The notes under the pieces are model-generated. The model searched no databases, had not been told where the DNA came from, and saw nothing but the letters and a program-made list of their open reading frames with translations. This document shows, piece by piece, positions 34,126 to 43,594 of a DNA stretch of 64,000 bases (position 1 is the first letter of the stretch; each line of letters opens with the position of its first letter). Source of the stretch: UMGS1889 sp900556055 (GTDB lineage: Bacteria > Bacillota > Clostridia > Oscillospirales > Ruminococcaceae); NCBI GenBank assembly GCA_902463265.1, contig CABQEV010000009.1, positions 1 through 64,000 on the forward strand. The letters are read 5' to 3'. The translations under genes were made by a program, and so were the position numbers.

Positions 34126-34677
34126 TCAGGAAATGTCATCAAGGACCTCCGAGCCCTCGCCGTCACGGATAATAAATCCCGCCTTTCTCGGAGCTGCCTT
34201 TGGCTGCGGATCATCGCTGTATCCGAGAATACAGTTGCCTATGCCGACATATTTTTCGTCAAGTCCCCATTTTTTCATGAAGTCCTTTCCCTCGTCGGTC
34301 ATGAAACATTCCTTTGCACAGTGGATCCAGCAGGAGGAAACTCCCATTGAGCATGCGGCATTAAGGAGATTTCCCATTACAAGAGTTCCGTCCTCGAGAT
34401 AGGTGTGAACGGTGCTGTCGGCAAATACGATAACGACAGTTCCCGCACCATAGAACGGATCCTTGTCAGTGCCCATTATCGCCGCATTCATGCGTGAAAG
34501 CTGTCGAACAGTTTCCCTGTCCCTGACAACGACCATTACAACGGGCTGACGACCCATTCCGCTGGGTGCATATTCGCCTGCAAGAAGTATCTCGTCGAGA
34601 ACTTCATCGGGCACCTGCTTTTCATTGTATGAGCGGACACTTCTGCGTTCCGTAAGCGTTTTTATGGTTTCATTCAT
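34126..34677 (-). CDS. Nitroreductase family protein
   Basis: The 183-residue FMN-dependent reductase starts MNETIKTLTERRSVRSYNEKQVPDE, the typical ERRSVR opening where Arg and Ser bind FMN. EYAPSGMGRQP follows as the second FMN contact, and MGVSSCWIHCAKE and GIGNCILGY complete the fold. It probably reduces quinones or nitro compounds with NAD(P)H. AAAGGAG precedes the ATG. It is a single gene divergent from the glycosidase. Confidence 0.88.
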   Translation of the reverse strand: MNETIKTLTERRSVRSYNEKQVPDEVLDEILLAGEYAPSGMGRQPVVMVVVRDRETVRQLSRMNAAIMGTDKDPFYGAGTVVIVFADSTVHTYLEDGTLVMGNLLNAACSMGVSSCWIHCAKECFMTDEGKDFMKKWGLDEKYVGIGNCILGYSDDPQPKAAPRKAGFIIRDGEGSEVLDDIS

Positions 34678-34784
34678 ATAAAAATCTCCTTTCGGTATTT
34701 GTTTTATTGTTTATATTATACAATATTTCTTGCTGTTTGTCTATATCTGTTTATGATTTTATTGTGAATTTTAGAGAAAAGGGC

Positions 34785-34813
34785 TTGACATTTACCGAGT
34801 TATGCTGTAAACT
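34785..34813 (+). promoter_or_regulatory. Promoter of the glycosidase
   Basis: TTGACA at 34785-34790 and TAAACT at 34808-34813 are spaced by 17 nt. GGAGGT lies about 7 nt before the start at 34863. Confidence 0.75.
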
Positions 34814-34862
34814 GATATATAGATTTGTAAACGATTACTCTATTCGCACGGAGGTAAACACA

Positions 34863-36299
34863 ATGAACGAAAACATCTACAAGCTGCATATGGGCAAAGC
34901 AAAATGCGCCGTTGACCTCGGCGACGGAAGCGAAAGAGGCGAATATGTCAACCAGGACTATATTCTCCACAAAATGGGCAGACCTCACCGCTCCATTTCC
35001 CTCATGTACTGCTATTACCCTCTCGACAAGGAGTGGCCCGCAAGAATTTCCGAGGCAATGAAGGACGCTGAGATCTCATTCCAGTGGGACTACCCCTACG
35101 ATGACTATTTCACCTACAAGGGCGGTCTGAACGGCAATCTCAATGACGAGCCTTTCACCTGTATGAGAGATGTCCGCAGACACGGTCAGGACGTTACTCT
35201 TACTCTTACTGTCGACCCTACCCTTTCCGACGATCACCTTATCGCTATCGCAAAGGATCTCAGCACATTCGGAAGAATGATACTCAGAATAAACCACGAG
35301 GCTACGGGCAACTGGTTCTCCTTTACAAAGCGTGCATCCTACAAGGAGATCGCTGATTTCTTTGCTCATTTCACCGATATTATCCACGAGTATGCCCCCA
35401 ATGTCAAGACTCTTATGTGCATCGGCGGCATCGAGGATCTCAATAAGGAAGAAATGGAGATGGAGGAAGAATTCAAGGTAACTGTTACCTCCGCTGATAT
35501 GTGGAGCGTTGACAAGTACATGGCTCTCCACTGGGGCTGGCCTTTTGACGTTGCTTTAAAGGGCGGCACATCTCATTCCAGAAGCAAGGTCGGCGAAACT
35601 TTCGAGAAAACAAAGCGCAGCTATGAGCGCTTCAAATACCTGAACGGCGGCGTTGGCAAGCCTATGAGCATGGCTGAATTCAATGCCGACGGAGATGTTA
35701 CGGGTCCTTACGATCAGGCTGCTATGGTCAAGGAATTCTGCGACATGATCGTAAACGAAAAGGCTGAGTGGTTCACCTCCTTCACCCTCTATCAGTTCCG
35801 TGACAGAGGCCGTCTCGGACTTGAGATCGAGGATCCCAACAACTCCGAGGTCGGAATCGAGCAGCCCCTTATGCAGACTTACAAGGATATTATCCATTCC
35901 GAGTGGTTCATGCCCGAAATGAAGCAGTCCGAGGAGATCACACTCCCCGTTACACTCCGCTGGGGCGGTGCTGAAGATGCTGACGGTCTTGCTATCCCGA
36001 TGCATTTTGAAAAGAATCCTCACTTCTGCGAGCTTGTTTTCGAGGACGACGGCAACTACATGATCGAGCTGAACGGCAAGTGGTTCTACAAGTCCCCCGA
36101 AGCTAAGACTATCGACCTGATGAGCGCATTCTTTGAGAAGCCCCTCACATCTGCGTGCGATATGACACTCAAGCTGTTCGCACCTCCCGCAAGCGGCGAG
36201 AACGATCCTTCTCAGGGCGCAGACTGGGCAACAAATTACTACACAACTATCGAAAAGCTGCCTAAGATCAGGGTTGAATTCGAGCCTGTTGAGCTGTAA
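34863..36299 (+). CDS. GH26-like glycoside hydrolase, cytoplasmic
   Basis: The 478-residue protein has no signal peptide. It shows clan GH-A layout with an acid/base candidate in ILRINHEATGNWFSF (HE before GNW) and a nucleophile candidate in SMAEFNADGDVTG. Other marks are YPYDDYFTYKGGLNGN and WGWPFDVALKGG. This pattern is closest to GH26 beta-mannanases. The C-terminal 100 residues are a separate beta-rich region. The lack of a signal suggests breakdown of imported oligosaccharides. The exact family is not certain. Confidence 0.65.
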   Translation: MNENIYKLHMGKAKCAVDLGDGSERGEYVNQDYILHKMGRPHRSISLMYCYYPLDKEWPARISEAMKDAEISFQWDYPYDDYFTYKGGLNGNLNDEPFTCMRDVRRHGQDVTLTLTVDPTLSDDHLIAIAKDLSTFGRMILRINHEATGNWFSFTKRASYKEIADFFAHFTDIIHEYAPNVKTLMCIGGIEDLNKEEMEMEEEFKVTVTSADMWSVDKYMALHWGWPFDVALKGGTSHSRSKVGETFEKTKRSYERFKYLNGGVGKPMSMAEFNADGDVTGPYDQAAMVKEFCDMIVNEKAEWFTSFTLYQFRDRGRLGLEIEDPNNSEVGIEQPLMQTYKDIIHSEWFMPEMKQSEEITLPVTLRWGGAEDADGLAIPMHFEKNPHFCELVFEDDGNYMIELNGKWFYKSPEAKTIDLMSAFFEKPLTSACDMTLKLFAPPASGENDPSQGADWATNYYTTIEKLPKIRVEFEPVEL

Positions 36300-36318
36300 T
36301 TTTCAGATATAATAATTT

Positions 36319-36358
36319 ATCCGCAGTTAAGAAAACCTTTCTTAACTGCGGATTTTTT
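36319..36358 (+). terminator. Terminator after the glycosidase
   Basis: CCGCAGTTAAG at 36321-36331 pairs with its complement at 36341-36351, then ATTTTTT. Confidence 0.85.
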
Positions 36359-36581
36359 AGTCTTGCCTTCTGCCGCATGAAATGCCGTATTCTTCGAGGA
36401 TAACAATAATTTTTTCAACGCACATATAGTCGTCAGACTCTTCATCTGCTATGACCGTGCGTATGCGTTCAACTATCTCCGATAACTCGGCATTTATGTC
36501 GGGAATTTCACTGAAAGATACGTTTATTTCGGCTTTTTTCTTTGACAATATCGTGCATAACATTTCATAAGCTGCGTTCAT
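36357..36581 (-). CDS. Small acidic hypothetical protein
   Basis: A 74-residue protein starts MNAAYEMLCTIL. It is Glu-rich and predicted mostly helical (SEIVERIRTVIADEESDDYMCVEKIIVILEEY). AAAGGAA lies about 10 nt before ATG 36581. The gene is divergent from the XRE regulator across a repeat-rich region, so the two may form a pair, possibly a small toxin-antitoxin-like or regulatory unit. I do not recognise it. Confidence 0.55.
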   Translation of the reverse strand: MNAAYEMLCTILSKKKAEINVSFSEIPDINAELSEIVERIRTVIADEESDDYMCVEKIIVILEEYGISCGRRQD

Positions 36582-36602
36582 TTTCCATATTTCCTTTCTG
36601 CT

Positions 36603-36676
36603 TGACATTTACTGAATGTCATTATTTTGCTCATTATATCATATAATAAGCAAAATGACAAGTATAAAATGTCATT
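36603..36676. promoter_or_regulatory. Divergent operator region with nested inverted repeats
   Basis: TGACATT/AATGTCA spans 36603-36621. AATGACA/TGTCATT spans 36654-36676. Between them ATTTTGCT and AGCAAAAT face each other around 36623-36655. The layout fits binding by the adjacent XRE protein. Confidence 0.6.
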
Positions 36677-36694
36677 TCCGAAAGGAATGTTTCA

Positions 36695-36940
36695 ATGTTC
36701 AAAAATCTCTCCGGAAACGGCTCACATAATCTCTGCGGACAGAATGTAAAACGTCTGCGCCTTGAATATTCACCCAAAATGTCGCAAAGATGTCTTGCCG
36801 ACAAGCTTCAGCTTATAGGCGTTGATGTTGACAAGAATGCCGTCCAGCGTATTGAATCGGGACAGAGGTTCGTCACGGATATCGAGCTTGCCGCTATTGC
36901 CGAAATATTTGGCGTTTCAGCCGATGATCTTCTGAAATAA
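36695..36940 (+). CDS. Small XRE-family regulator
   Basis: An 81-residue protein with a Cro/CI-type helix-turn-helix: NVKRLRLEYSPKMSQRCLADKLQLIGVDVDKNAVQRIESGQRFVTD, then ELAAIAEIFGVSADDLLK. AAAGGAATG lies before the ATG. It faces the small acidic gene across an inverted-repeat operator and is followed by an ABC transporter after 120 nt. Autoregulation and control of the divergent gene are probable. Confidence 0.8.
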   Translation: MFKNLSGNGSHNLCGQNVKRLRLEYSPKMSQRCLADKLQLIGVDVDKNAVQRIESGQRFVTDIELAAIAEIFGVSADDLLK

Positions 36941-37061
36941 ACTGCTTTGCAAATTGTGCATGGCAGTTTTTTCTTTACATATCCGAAATAAAATACAAAC
37001 AGAAATGTGATATAATTAAAAGATACTTTGGTTAAATTTTTCTTAGGAAGGATCGACTGAT

Positions 37062-38807
37062 ATGGCGAATAAAAAAGGTAATCTGCGGCGATTTCTGCCG
37101 TATTACAGGAAATATTCGGGACTTATCGTGCTTGACCTCGCCTGCGCAGCGATCACCTGCGTCTGTGAGATCGTTCTTCCGCTGATCGTCCGCTTCCTGA
37201 CAAACATGGGGATCAACAACATCGACGGACTGACAGGCACACTTATTCTCAGGATCGCACTCATATATCTCGCAATGCGCGCCGCCGACTGCGCAGCTTA
37301 CTTTTTCATGAGCAGCGTAGGACATATCACAGGCGCACGCATCGAAACCGATATGCGTTCCGACCTGTTTGCGCATCTCCAGAAGCTTTCATTTTCGTTT
37401 TACAGCGACACGAAGATAGGTCAGATAATGGCGAGGATAACCTCCGATCTGTTTGATGTCACCGAGTTTGCGCACCACTGCCCGGAGGAATTTTTCATTG
37501 CCGCACTGAAAATAATCTCGTCCTTTGCGATATTATGCACAATGAATGTCCCGCTGACAATTGTAATGTTCGCATCGGTGCCGATAATGCTCGTTATCTC
37601 CGTGAAATTCAACGGCAAAATGAGGAGCGTTTTCCGCAGCCAGAGGACTCAGCTGGGCGAGATAAATGCCCGCACGGAGGATTGTCTGCTTGGAATAAGA
37701 GTGGTAAAATCGTTCGCTCGTGAGGATCGTGAGATCGAAAAATTTGAGGAGGACAACCGCAAATTTCTCGGCATCAAAAAGCGCAGCTACAAGTACATGG
37801 GTGCTTTCAACTGCTCAACAAGGGCGTTTGACGGAATTATGTATATAATCGTCGTTGCGCTCGGCTCATGGTTCATGATGAAGCGTGAGATAACCCCCGC
37901 AGACCTCACTGCTTACCTGCTCTATGCATCAACGCTGCTTGCGTCTATCCGCAGGATCGTTGAGTTCACCGAGCAGTTCCAGCGTGGAATGACGGGCATT
38001 GACCGATTCTTCGAGATAATGGATATCGAACCCAAGATAAAGGACAAAGAGAATGCTGTCGATATATCCGATGTCAAGGGCGATATCACCTTTGAGAATG
38101 TCAGCTTCCATTATTCGGACGATGAAAATCTCGTGCTTTCGGGCATTGATCTCAATATAAAGGCAGGCTCTCATGTCGCATTTGTCGGACAATCGGGCGG
38201 CGGAAAGACCACACTTTGCAGCCTTATCCCGAGATTTTACGATGTCACCGAAGGAAGGATAACGCTTGACGGGCGTGATATCCGTGACATAAAAATAAAA
38301 TCGCTCAGGAAAAATATCGGCGTTGTTCAGCAGGACGTTTATCTTTTCAGCGGAACTGTCCTTGAAAATATTGCATACGGCGCAGAAAATGCCGACCGTG
38401 ACAGCATAGTAAAAGCCGCCGAGCTTGCGGGTGCAGACGAGTTTATCCGCTCCCTCCCCGATGGCTATGATACCTATGTCGGTGAGCGTGGAGTGAAGCT
38501 TTCGGGCGGGCAGAAGCAAAGAATTTCCATCGCAAGAGTGTTCCTGAAAAATCCTCCCGTGCTTATACTGGACGAAGCGACATCTGCCCTTGACAACGAG
38601 AGTGAATTCATAGTTCAGAAGTCGCTCGAACGCCTTGCCAAGGGACGCACAACGTTCACAGTAGCCCACAGGCTCACGACCATCAAAAATGCCGACACGA
38701 TCATAGTTCTGACGGAAAACGGCGTTGAGGAGCAGGGCACACATAAGCAGCTGCTGGAGAAAAACGGAATCTACAGCCGCCTTTACAGCGGATTTTCTTT
38801 GGATTGA
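37062..38807 (+). CDS. ABC transporter fused permease/ATPase (exporter)
   Basis: The 581-residue half-transporter has six membrane helices in residues 1-310, then an ATPase domain with Walker A GQSGGGKTT, signature LSGGQKQR and Walker B VLILDEATSALD. VGERGVKLSGGQ is typical of lipid or multidrug exporters of the MsbA/BmrA group. It would act as a homodimer or with an absent partner. GGAAGG precedes the start. It runs one base into the AEC gene, so the two are coupled. Confidence 0.9.
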   Translation: MANKKGNLRRFLPYYRKYSGLIVLDLACAAITCVCEIVLPLIVRFLTNMGINNIDGLTGTLILRIALIYLAMRAADCAAYFFMSSVGHITGARIETDMRSDLFAHLQKLSFSFYSDTKIGQIMARITSDLFDVTEFAHHCPEEFFIAALKIISSFAILCTMNVPLTIVMFASVPIMLVISVKFNGKMRSVFRSQRTQLGEINARTEDCLLGIRVVKSFAREDREIEKFEEDNRKFLGIKKRSYKYMGAFNCSTRAFDGIMYIIVVALGSWFMMKREITPADLTAYLLYASTLLASIRRIVEFTEQFQRGMTGIDRFFEIMDIEPKIKDKENAVDISDVKGDITFENVSFHYSDDENLVLSGIDLNIKAGSHVAFVGQSGGGKTTLCSLIPRFYDVTEGRITLDGRDIRDIKIKSLRKNIGVVQQDVYLFSGTVLENIAYGAENADRDSIVKAAELAGADEFIRSLPDGYDTYVGERGVKLSGGQKQRISIARVFLKNPPVLILDEATSALDNESEFIVQKSLERLAKGRTTFTVAHRLTTIKNADTIIVLTENGVEEQGTHKQLLEKNGIYSRLYSGFSLD

Positions 38808-38808
38808 G

Positions 38809-39780
38809 GTGAGCAGAACGGAAAGCCTGATATACAGCTTAAATGCTACAATGCCCGTATTTCTTGTGATCGTCATCGGTTATATCTTAAACCGCATGGG
38901 AATGTTCACGGACGGCTTTATCGCATCCGCAAACAAATTTATTTTCAACGTCTGCCTCCCGGTCATGGTTTTCGAGGACATGGCAGGAACGGACATCGTT
39001 GACGCTTTTGACGGCGCACTTGTCCTGTACAGCGCAGCCATCACGACCGCCGCATTTATTGTTATATGGATATGCGCACGGCTTTTCATCAAGGACAGAT
39101 CCATCATCGGCGCATTCGTTCAGGCGGGTTACAGAAGCTCAGTCGCCGTCATGGGATTTGCGTTCATGAAGAATATTTACGGCGATACGGGACTTATCCC
39201 GATGATAATTATCGGCTGCGTTCCGCTTTACAATATCTATGCCGTGACCGTCCTGACCTTTGAATCGGAGGATGCACAGAATGATCCCGACAAGAAAAAC
39301 AAGATAAAAAAAGCAGCAGCCGGCATTGCGAAAAACCCGATAATCATCGGCATAATCACAGGCTGCATCGGCTCGCTAATTCACATTTACGACTATATGC
39401 CGCAGATATGCTCAAAAACTCTCGGCAATCTCGCAGCCATTGCAACTCCCCTCTCGCTTATCGTCATCGGCGCATCGTTCGAGGGCAAAAAGGCGATCGC
39501 CAAGATCAAGCCAACCGCAGTCTGCTCAGCGATCAAGCTTATCGCAATGCCCGCAATTTTCCTTCCGCTCGCTATACTTCTCGGATTTCGCGGAAATGCG
39601 CTGGTCGCACTGACTATCATGCTCGGCTCGCCCACGACCCCATCCTGCTACATAATGGCGAAAAACATGAAAAACGACGGCGTTCTGACATCAAGCGTCA
39701 TCGCCGCAACTACCCTGCTTTCATCAGTCACACTGACATTCTGGATATTCCTGATGAAATTTCTTGGGTATATCACATAA
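38809..39780 (+). CDS. AEC (auxin efflux carrier) family transporter
   Basis: The 323-residue protein has about ten membrane segments and an IYSLNATMPVFLVIVIGYILNRMGMF opening, typical of AEC carriers such as MdcF-type malate or malonate exporters. FNVCLPVMVFEDMA and SLGTPTTPS-like GSPTTPSCY are other marks. I place the start at GTG 38809 because its N-terminus then fits the family; the ORF overlaps the ABC gene when extended to 38725. Substrate is not evident. Confidence 0.82.
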   Translation: MSRTESLIYSLNATMPVFLVIVIGYILNRMGMFTDGFIASANKFIFNVCLPVMVFEDMAGTDIVDAFDGALVLYSAAITTAAFIVIWICARLFIKDRSIIGAFVQAGYRSSVAVMGFAFMKNIYGDTGLIPMIIIGCVPLYNIYAVTVLTFESEDAQNDPDKKNKIKKAAAGIAKNPIIIGIITGCIGSLIHIYDYMPQICSKTLGNLAAIATPLSLIVIGASFEGKKAIAKIKPTAVCSAIKLIAMPAIFLPLAILLGFRGNALVALTIMLGSPTTPSCYIMAKNMKNDGVLTSSVIAATTLLSSVTLTFWIFLMKFLGYIT

Positions 39781-39825
39781 AAAACGGTTCGATAAGGATT
39801 TTCCCTATCGAACCGTTTTATTTTA
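39781..39825. terminator. Bidirectional terminator between AEC and pseudokinase genes
   Basis: AAAACGGTTCGATA at 39781-39794 pairs with its complement at 39806-39819, with A and T tracts on both sides. Confidence 0.85.
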
Positions 39826-42030
39826 TTCGGACCATTTTGCTTCGGATACTGTTCCGTTTTTATCTTCGGTGTATTTCGTTCCGTCATATGTGAAAACAGC
39901 CTGACCGCCGTTTCCGCTCATTGTTATCTTCACACCGTCAACTGTGGAATTTGCAAGATCAGCATCACCGCAGAAGCTTCCGCCGCTGCATATCTTATCG
40001 TTTGATGCATCAGCACCAATGATAACATGCTTTTCTGTGCCGTAGCCGAGAATGTACTTGAAGTTTGTTACATTTCCGTTTGAGTATGCCTTGCCGTTAT
40101 CCTTATCGTTTGATCCGCTGAAAAGATATTTTATATTTCCATCGTTATCAACATAGTAAAATGCAGTTGTTTTATATGCTCCGCCTGATTTGTCCGGCTG
40201 CTGATGCTCCGACAGCCAGCCGTAATAATCGAGATATACCGAAACGTAATATTCCGCTTCTCCGTCACCGTCAAAATCATCGGATATGTACGAATACTGA
40301 GGTTCCATTGACGAAAAGCTTCCGCCGACAGTGGAAATCATTTCGTCCATTCTGACTGTAAATCCCGCAGAAAGGTCATTCGCAAGACGACCTCTGATCT
40401 CAAGCATATTTCCGACAGGCGGCTGCGAATTTACAGGGACTGCCGTGTTCCAGCTGAATACCATAGGCTGTGCCGTTTCGGCAGCCGATGTTTCAGCCGT
40501 TTCGGAAGGAAGCACGAACAATCTGATAGGCTCGTTCGGGGATTTTTCAGAGCCGGCTGCAGGCTCCTGTCTGTACACAACTCCCTGCTCCGCCTCGGGA
40601 TCATTCAGCTCGATGACCATATATCTTATTCCCTCAGCATCAAGCTTTGTCTTTACTTCATCGACATTCATTCCCGTAAGCTCGGGGACGATATCGATAT
40701 CCGCAGATGTGGTTTCCGCAGAGGTTTCGGAGATCTCTGTTTCAGCTGTTTCAGTTTCTGATGATTCCGTTTCGCTGACGGTTATACTTACCTCAGTCTG
40801 TTCGGGGACTGTTTCCGCAGGCTGTGACGAACCGCCGAATATTCCGTTTGAATATGCGATGCCTACTGCCGCTGCTGCTGCGATAAGTATGCACGCCAGC
40901 ACTATAAGCGGTGCCTTGCTTTTCTTTTTCGCCGGCTGCTCATAGACCGTTTCGACAGGCTCGGGAGCTTTTTCCGCATGATGCTCGGCAGGCTTGACAC
41001 TCTCATGAACAGGCTCGGAATGTTCTTCCTTTACAGGGATCTCTGACGGCTTTTCTTCAGCTTCTGTCGGCTTATCTTCAGCGGTCTCAGGCGGCATTTC
41101 ATTGTTATAGAATGCATTGATAAGCACATCAACGCTGCTTATTCTCTTTGCGGGATCAAGCTTCATTCCGTCAAGCAGAGCCTTTTCGGCAGCTGCCGAT
41201 ATATCACAGAATTCCGTAGGCTTAACGAGATCGTCCATGCTCATTCTGTCGGTTGCTCTGGGCGGCTTTTTGCCTGTTATCATGCGGTAAATAAGTGCGC
41301 AGACGGAATAAACATCGGTCCATATGCCGACCCTTCCGCTTTCACGGTACTGTTCAGGTGCGGCATATCCCGATGACAGATTTTTTGTTCCGTTTGCCGA
41401 ACGCACAGAGGCAAATCCGAATACAACAAGCTCCTCATCAAATGTATAGAAAACATGCTCGGGATCAAGAGCCTTGTGGATTATCCCAAGCTTATGTATC
41501 TCGGAAAGTGACACAAGCACGGGCTTCATAAGCTCAAACGCTGTTTCGGGATCTATTTTTCCGCCGTTATCGTCAAGATAGTTTTCAAGCTTCACACCCT
41601 CTGCATATTCGGTGACGGTATAGAATGTACCGTTCTCGCAGAAGAAGTCCAGAGTACGCATAACACCGCCTTCAAGCTTGCAGTTTACAAGCAGCTTTGC
41701 GGTCTTTTCAGCGTCCGCTATGTTCTCTTTGTACGCATCAGCTTTCTCAGCCAAAGGAACAACGCTCTTTCCGTCAGCCGCCCTTTCGGCGATATCTGCG
41801 GGGAAATATTCTCTGACTGTGCATCTTTTTGCAGTGCTGTCATCAACAGCGGAATATGTTATGCATGATCCGTCCTCAGCCATTGAACATCCGAGCTTAT
41901 AATGACCGCCAACGACTGTCAGAAGCGGCAGCGAATGCGGAGTCGGCACATAGCTTTCGGGATTGAATCCGCAGTAAGGACAAAACTTTTTTCCATCTAT
42001 ATTCTGAAGACATGAAGGGCATAAATTCAT
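39823..42030 (-). CDS. Zinc-ribbon/pseudokinase/PASTA membrane protein
   Basis: The 735-residue protein starts with a zinc ribbon (CPSCLQNIDGKKFCPYCG). A protein-kinase-like domain (about 40-315) lacks catalysis: the HRD motif reads HKALDP, DFG is replaced by GFAS, and the VAIK Lys is Arg (TVREYFP). A long acidic Pro/Glu linker, one membrane segment (KKKSKAPLIVLACILIAAAAAVGIAYS) and a PASTA domain (IVPELTGMNVDEVKTKLDAEGI) follow, then a Tyr-rich C-terminal domain. It may sense cell wall material and act as a scaffold. AAAGGA precedes the ATG; a TTG at 42036 is an alternative start. Confidence 0.78.
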   Translation of the reverse strand: MNLCPSCLQNIDGKKFCPYCGFNPESYVPTPHSLPLLTVVGGHYKLGCSMAEDGSCITYSAVDDSTAKRCTVREYFPADIAERAADGKSVVPLAEKADAYKENIADAEKTAKLLVNCKLEGGVMRTLDFFCENGTFYTVTEYAEGVKLENYLDDNGGKIDPETAFELMKPVLVSLSEIHKLGIIHKALDPEHVFYTFDEELVVFGFASVRSANGTKNLSSGYAAPEQYRESGRVGIWTDVYSVCALIYRMITGKKPPRATDRMSMDDLVKPTEFCDISAAAEKALLDGMKLDPAKRISSVDVLINAFYNNEMPPETAEDKPTEAEEKPSEIPVKEEHSEPVHESVKPAEHHAEKAPEPVETVYEQPAKKKSKAPLIVLACILIAAAAAVGIAYSNGIFGGSSQPAETVPEQTEVSITVSETESSETETAETEISETSAETTSADIDIVPELTGMNVDEVKTKLDAEGIRYMVIELNDPEAEQGVVYRQEPAAGSEKSPNEPIRLFVLPSETAETSAAETAQPMVFSWNTAVPVNSQPPVGNMLEIRGRLANDLSAGFTVRMDEMISTVGGSFSSMEPQYSYISDDFDGDGEAEYYVSVYLDYYGWLSEHQQPDKSGGAYKTTAFYYVDNDGNIKYLFSGSNDKDNGKAYSNGNVTNFKYILGYGTEKHVIIGADASNDKICSGGSFCGDADLANSTVDGVKITMSGNGGQAVFTYDGTKYTEDKNGTVSEAKWSE

Positions 42031-42146
42031 TGACAAGCACGTCCTTTCCGGTTGGCAAAATGCCGTATTTACGTGAAGTAATCCGTTACATTTTAAATTT
42101 TACCACATCTATCACCAAATGTCAATTACAAAAAAATTAAACAATT

Positions 42147-43175
42147 TTATGAAATAAACATTGCATCTCCGAAGCTGAAAAATCTGTATTTTTCCTCAAC
42201 TGCGACCTTATATGCGTTCATCGTATTTTCATATCCCATAAATGCGGAAACAAGCATGATAAGTGTGCTTTCGGGGAGATGAAAATTCGTGATAAGTCCG
42301 TCGATGACCTTGAATTCATAGCCGGGATAAATGAAAATGTCGGTATAGCCGCTGCGCTCGGATATTTCTCCGAAGAATGTGCCGACGCTTTCAAGTGTCC
42401 TGCATGATGTCGTTCCGACAGCTATGACGCGTCCGCCCTCGGCTTTTGTCTTGTTTATGAGATCTGCGGTCTCCTGCGGCAGCCAGTAATGCTCGCTGTG
42501 CATCTTATGCTGCATAACATCGTCCTCCTTGACGGGACGGAATGTTCCGAGTCCGACGTGGAGCGTGACATAAGCGATATTCACACCCATAGCGCGTATC
42601 CCGTCAAGCATCTCGGGAGTAAAATGCAGACCTGCCGTGGGTGCTGCGGCAGAGCCAAGCTCTTTTGAATATACAGTCTGATAACGCTCCTTGTTTTCGA
42701 GCTTTGCGGTAATGTACGGCGGGAGCGGCATCTGTCCGATCTCCTCAAGGACAGCAAAGAAATTGCCCTCACATTCAAATTTGGCAAGTCTGTTTCCGTC
42801 ATTAACAGTTTCAAGTATCTCAGCTTTCAGTTTTCCGTTGCCAAAGGAAAAACGTGTTCCCGGCTTTGCCTTTTTTCCGGGACGGACAAGTATTTCCCAA
42901 AGCTTGTCGCCCTTCTGTTCAAGAAGCAAAAACTCGATAAATGCGCCGGTTCCCTCCTTTTCGCCGTAAAGACGTGCGGGCAGAACACGGGAATCATTCA
43001 GAACGAGCAGGTCACCTTTTCTGAGATTTTCGCATAGATTATAAAAATGCTTGTGAGTGATCTCACCGCTCTTCCTGTCAACACACATGAGCCTTGATGC
43101 ATTTCTCGGTTCAACAGGTGTCTGAGCAATAAGCTCTTCCGGCAGATCATAATAGAAATCGGATTTTTTCATCAT
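42147..43175 (-). CDS. queA: tRNA preQ1(34) S-adenosylmethionine ribosyltransferase-isomerase
   Basis: The 342-residue enzyme forms epoxyqueuosine in tRNA wobble position 34. Motifs are FYYDLPEELIAQTPVEPRNASRLM, LLVLNDSRVLPARL, PGKKAKPG and GLHFTPEML, AAPTAGLHF and THLHVGLGTFRPV. I chose ATG 43175, with AAAGGGA about 10 nt upstream; ATG 43172 and 43184 are alternatives. It is divergent from the lysine riboswitch operon. No preQ1 riboswitch is visible. Confidence 0.93.
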   Translation of the reverse strand: MMKKSDFYYDLPEELIAQTPVEPRNASRLMCVDRKSGEITHKHFYNLCENLRKGDLLVLNDSRVLPARLYGEKEGTGAFIEFLLLEQKGDKLWEILVRPGKKAKPGTRFSFGNGKLKAEILETVNDGNRLAKFECEGNFFAVLEEIGQMPLPPYITAKLENKERYQTVYSKELGSAAAPTAGLHFTPEMLDGIRAMGVNIAYVTLHVGLGTFRPVKEDDVMQHKMHSEHYWLPQETADLINKTKAEGGRVIAVGTTSCRTLESVGTFFGEISERSGYTDIFIYPGYEFKVIDGLITNFHLPESTLIMLVSAFMGYENTMNAYKVAVEEKYRFFSFGDAMFIS

Positions 43176-43233
43176 TGTAAACATTCCCTTTATTTAAAAT
43201 TTTTAGTTTCCTGAATTTTTTTGCATAAACCTC

Positions 43234-43262
43234 TTGACATATATTCAAAAAGATGCTAATAT
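43234..43262 (+). promoter_or_regulatory. Promoter of the lysine operon
   Basis: TTGACA at 43234-43239 and TAATAT at 43257-43262 have a 17-nt spacer. The riboswitch starts 12 nt after. Confidence 0.8.
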
Positions 43263-43273
43263 AAACTTAATCA

Positions 43274-43551
43274 GATAGAGGTGCGGTAAAGATAAGTAGT
43301 TCCGAACAGGCAGCCCTGCCGATCATGTCGGAAGCAAAAGGCAATACCGCCGAAGGATACGGCTTAACGGGCGGGCTGTAATTCTGGTTGCATATTTAAG
43401 AGATATGTAATTGTCATCATACTTATGCCTTAGCCGCATATGATGGAGAGCTATCGACATATTATTATACATTATAATAATCCATATGTCAATATTTCTG
43501 TTGCGTTGTATGATGATCGGCTGAAAAAATTTTTTCACGCCGATTTTTTAT
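43274..43551 (+). promoter_or_regulatory. Lysine riboswitch with terminator platform
   Basis: The P1 helix pairs GATAG at 43274-43278 with CTATC at 43451-43455. Conserved blocks are AGAGGTGC, AAGTAG, a GAAGCAAAAGG element, CGCCGAAG and GGGCTGT, and GGAGAGC before the 3' P1 arm. A terminator follows: ATCGGC 43516-43521 with GCCGAT 43539-43544 and an A/T inner stem, then TTTTTT. Lysine binding should promote termination before asd. The position ahead of asd-dapA-dapB fits. Confidence 0.88.
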
Positions 43552-43594
43552 TTGATGAAATTTCAGGCATATGCCAAAAGGAGAAATGATTGAA

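Noticed and set aside
33886..34350. Plus-strand ORF starting at 33886
   Set aside because: No ribosome site; it runs through a terminator and antisense to the nitroreductase gene.
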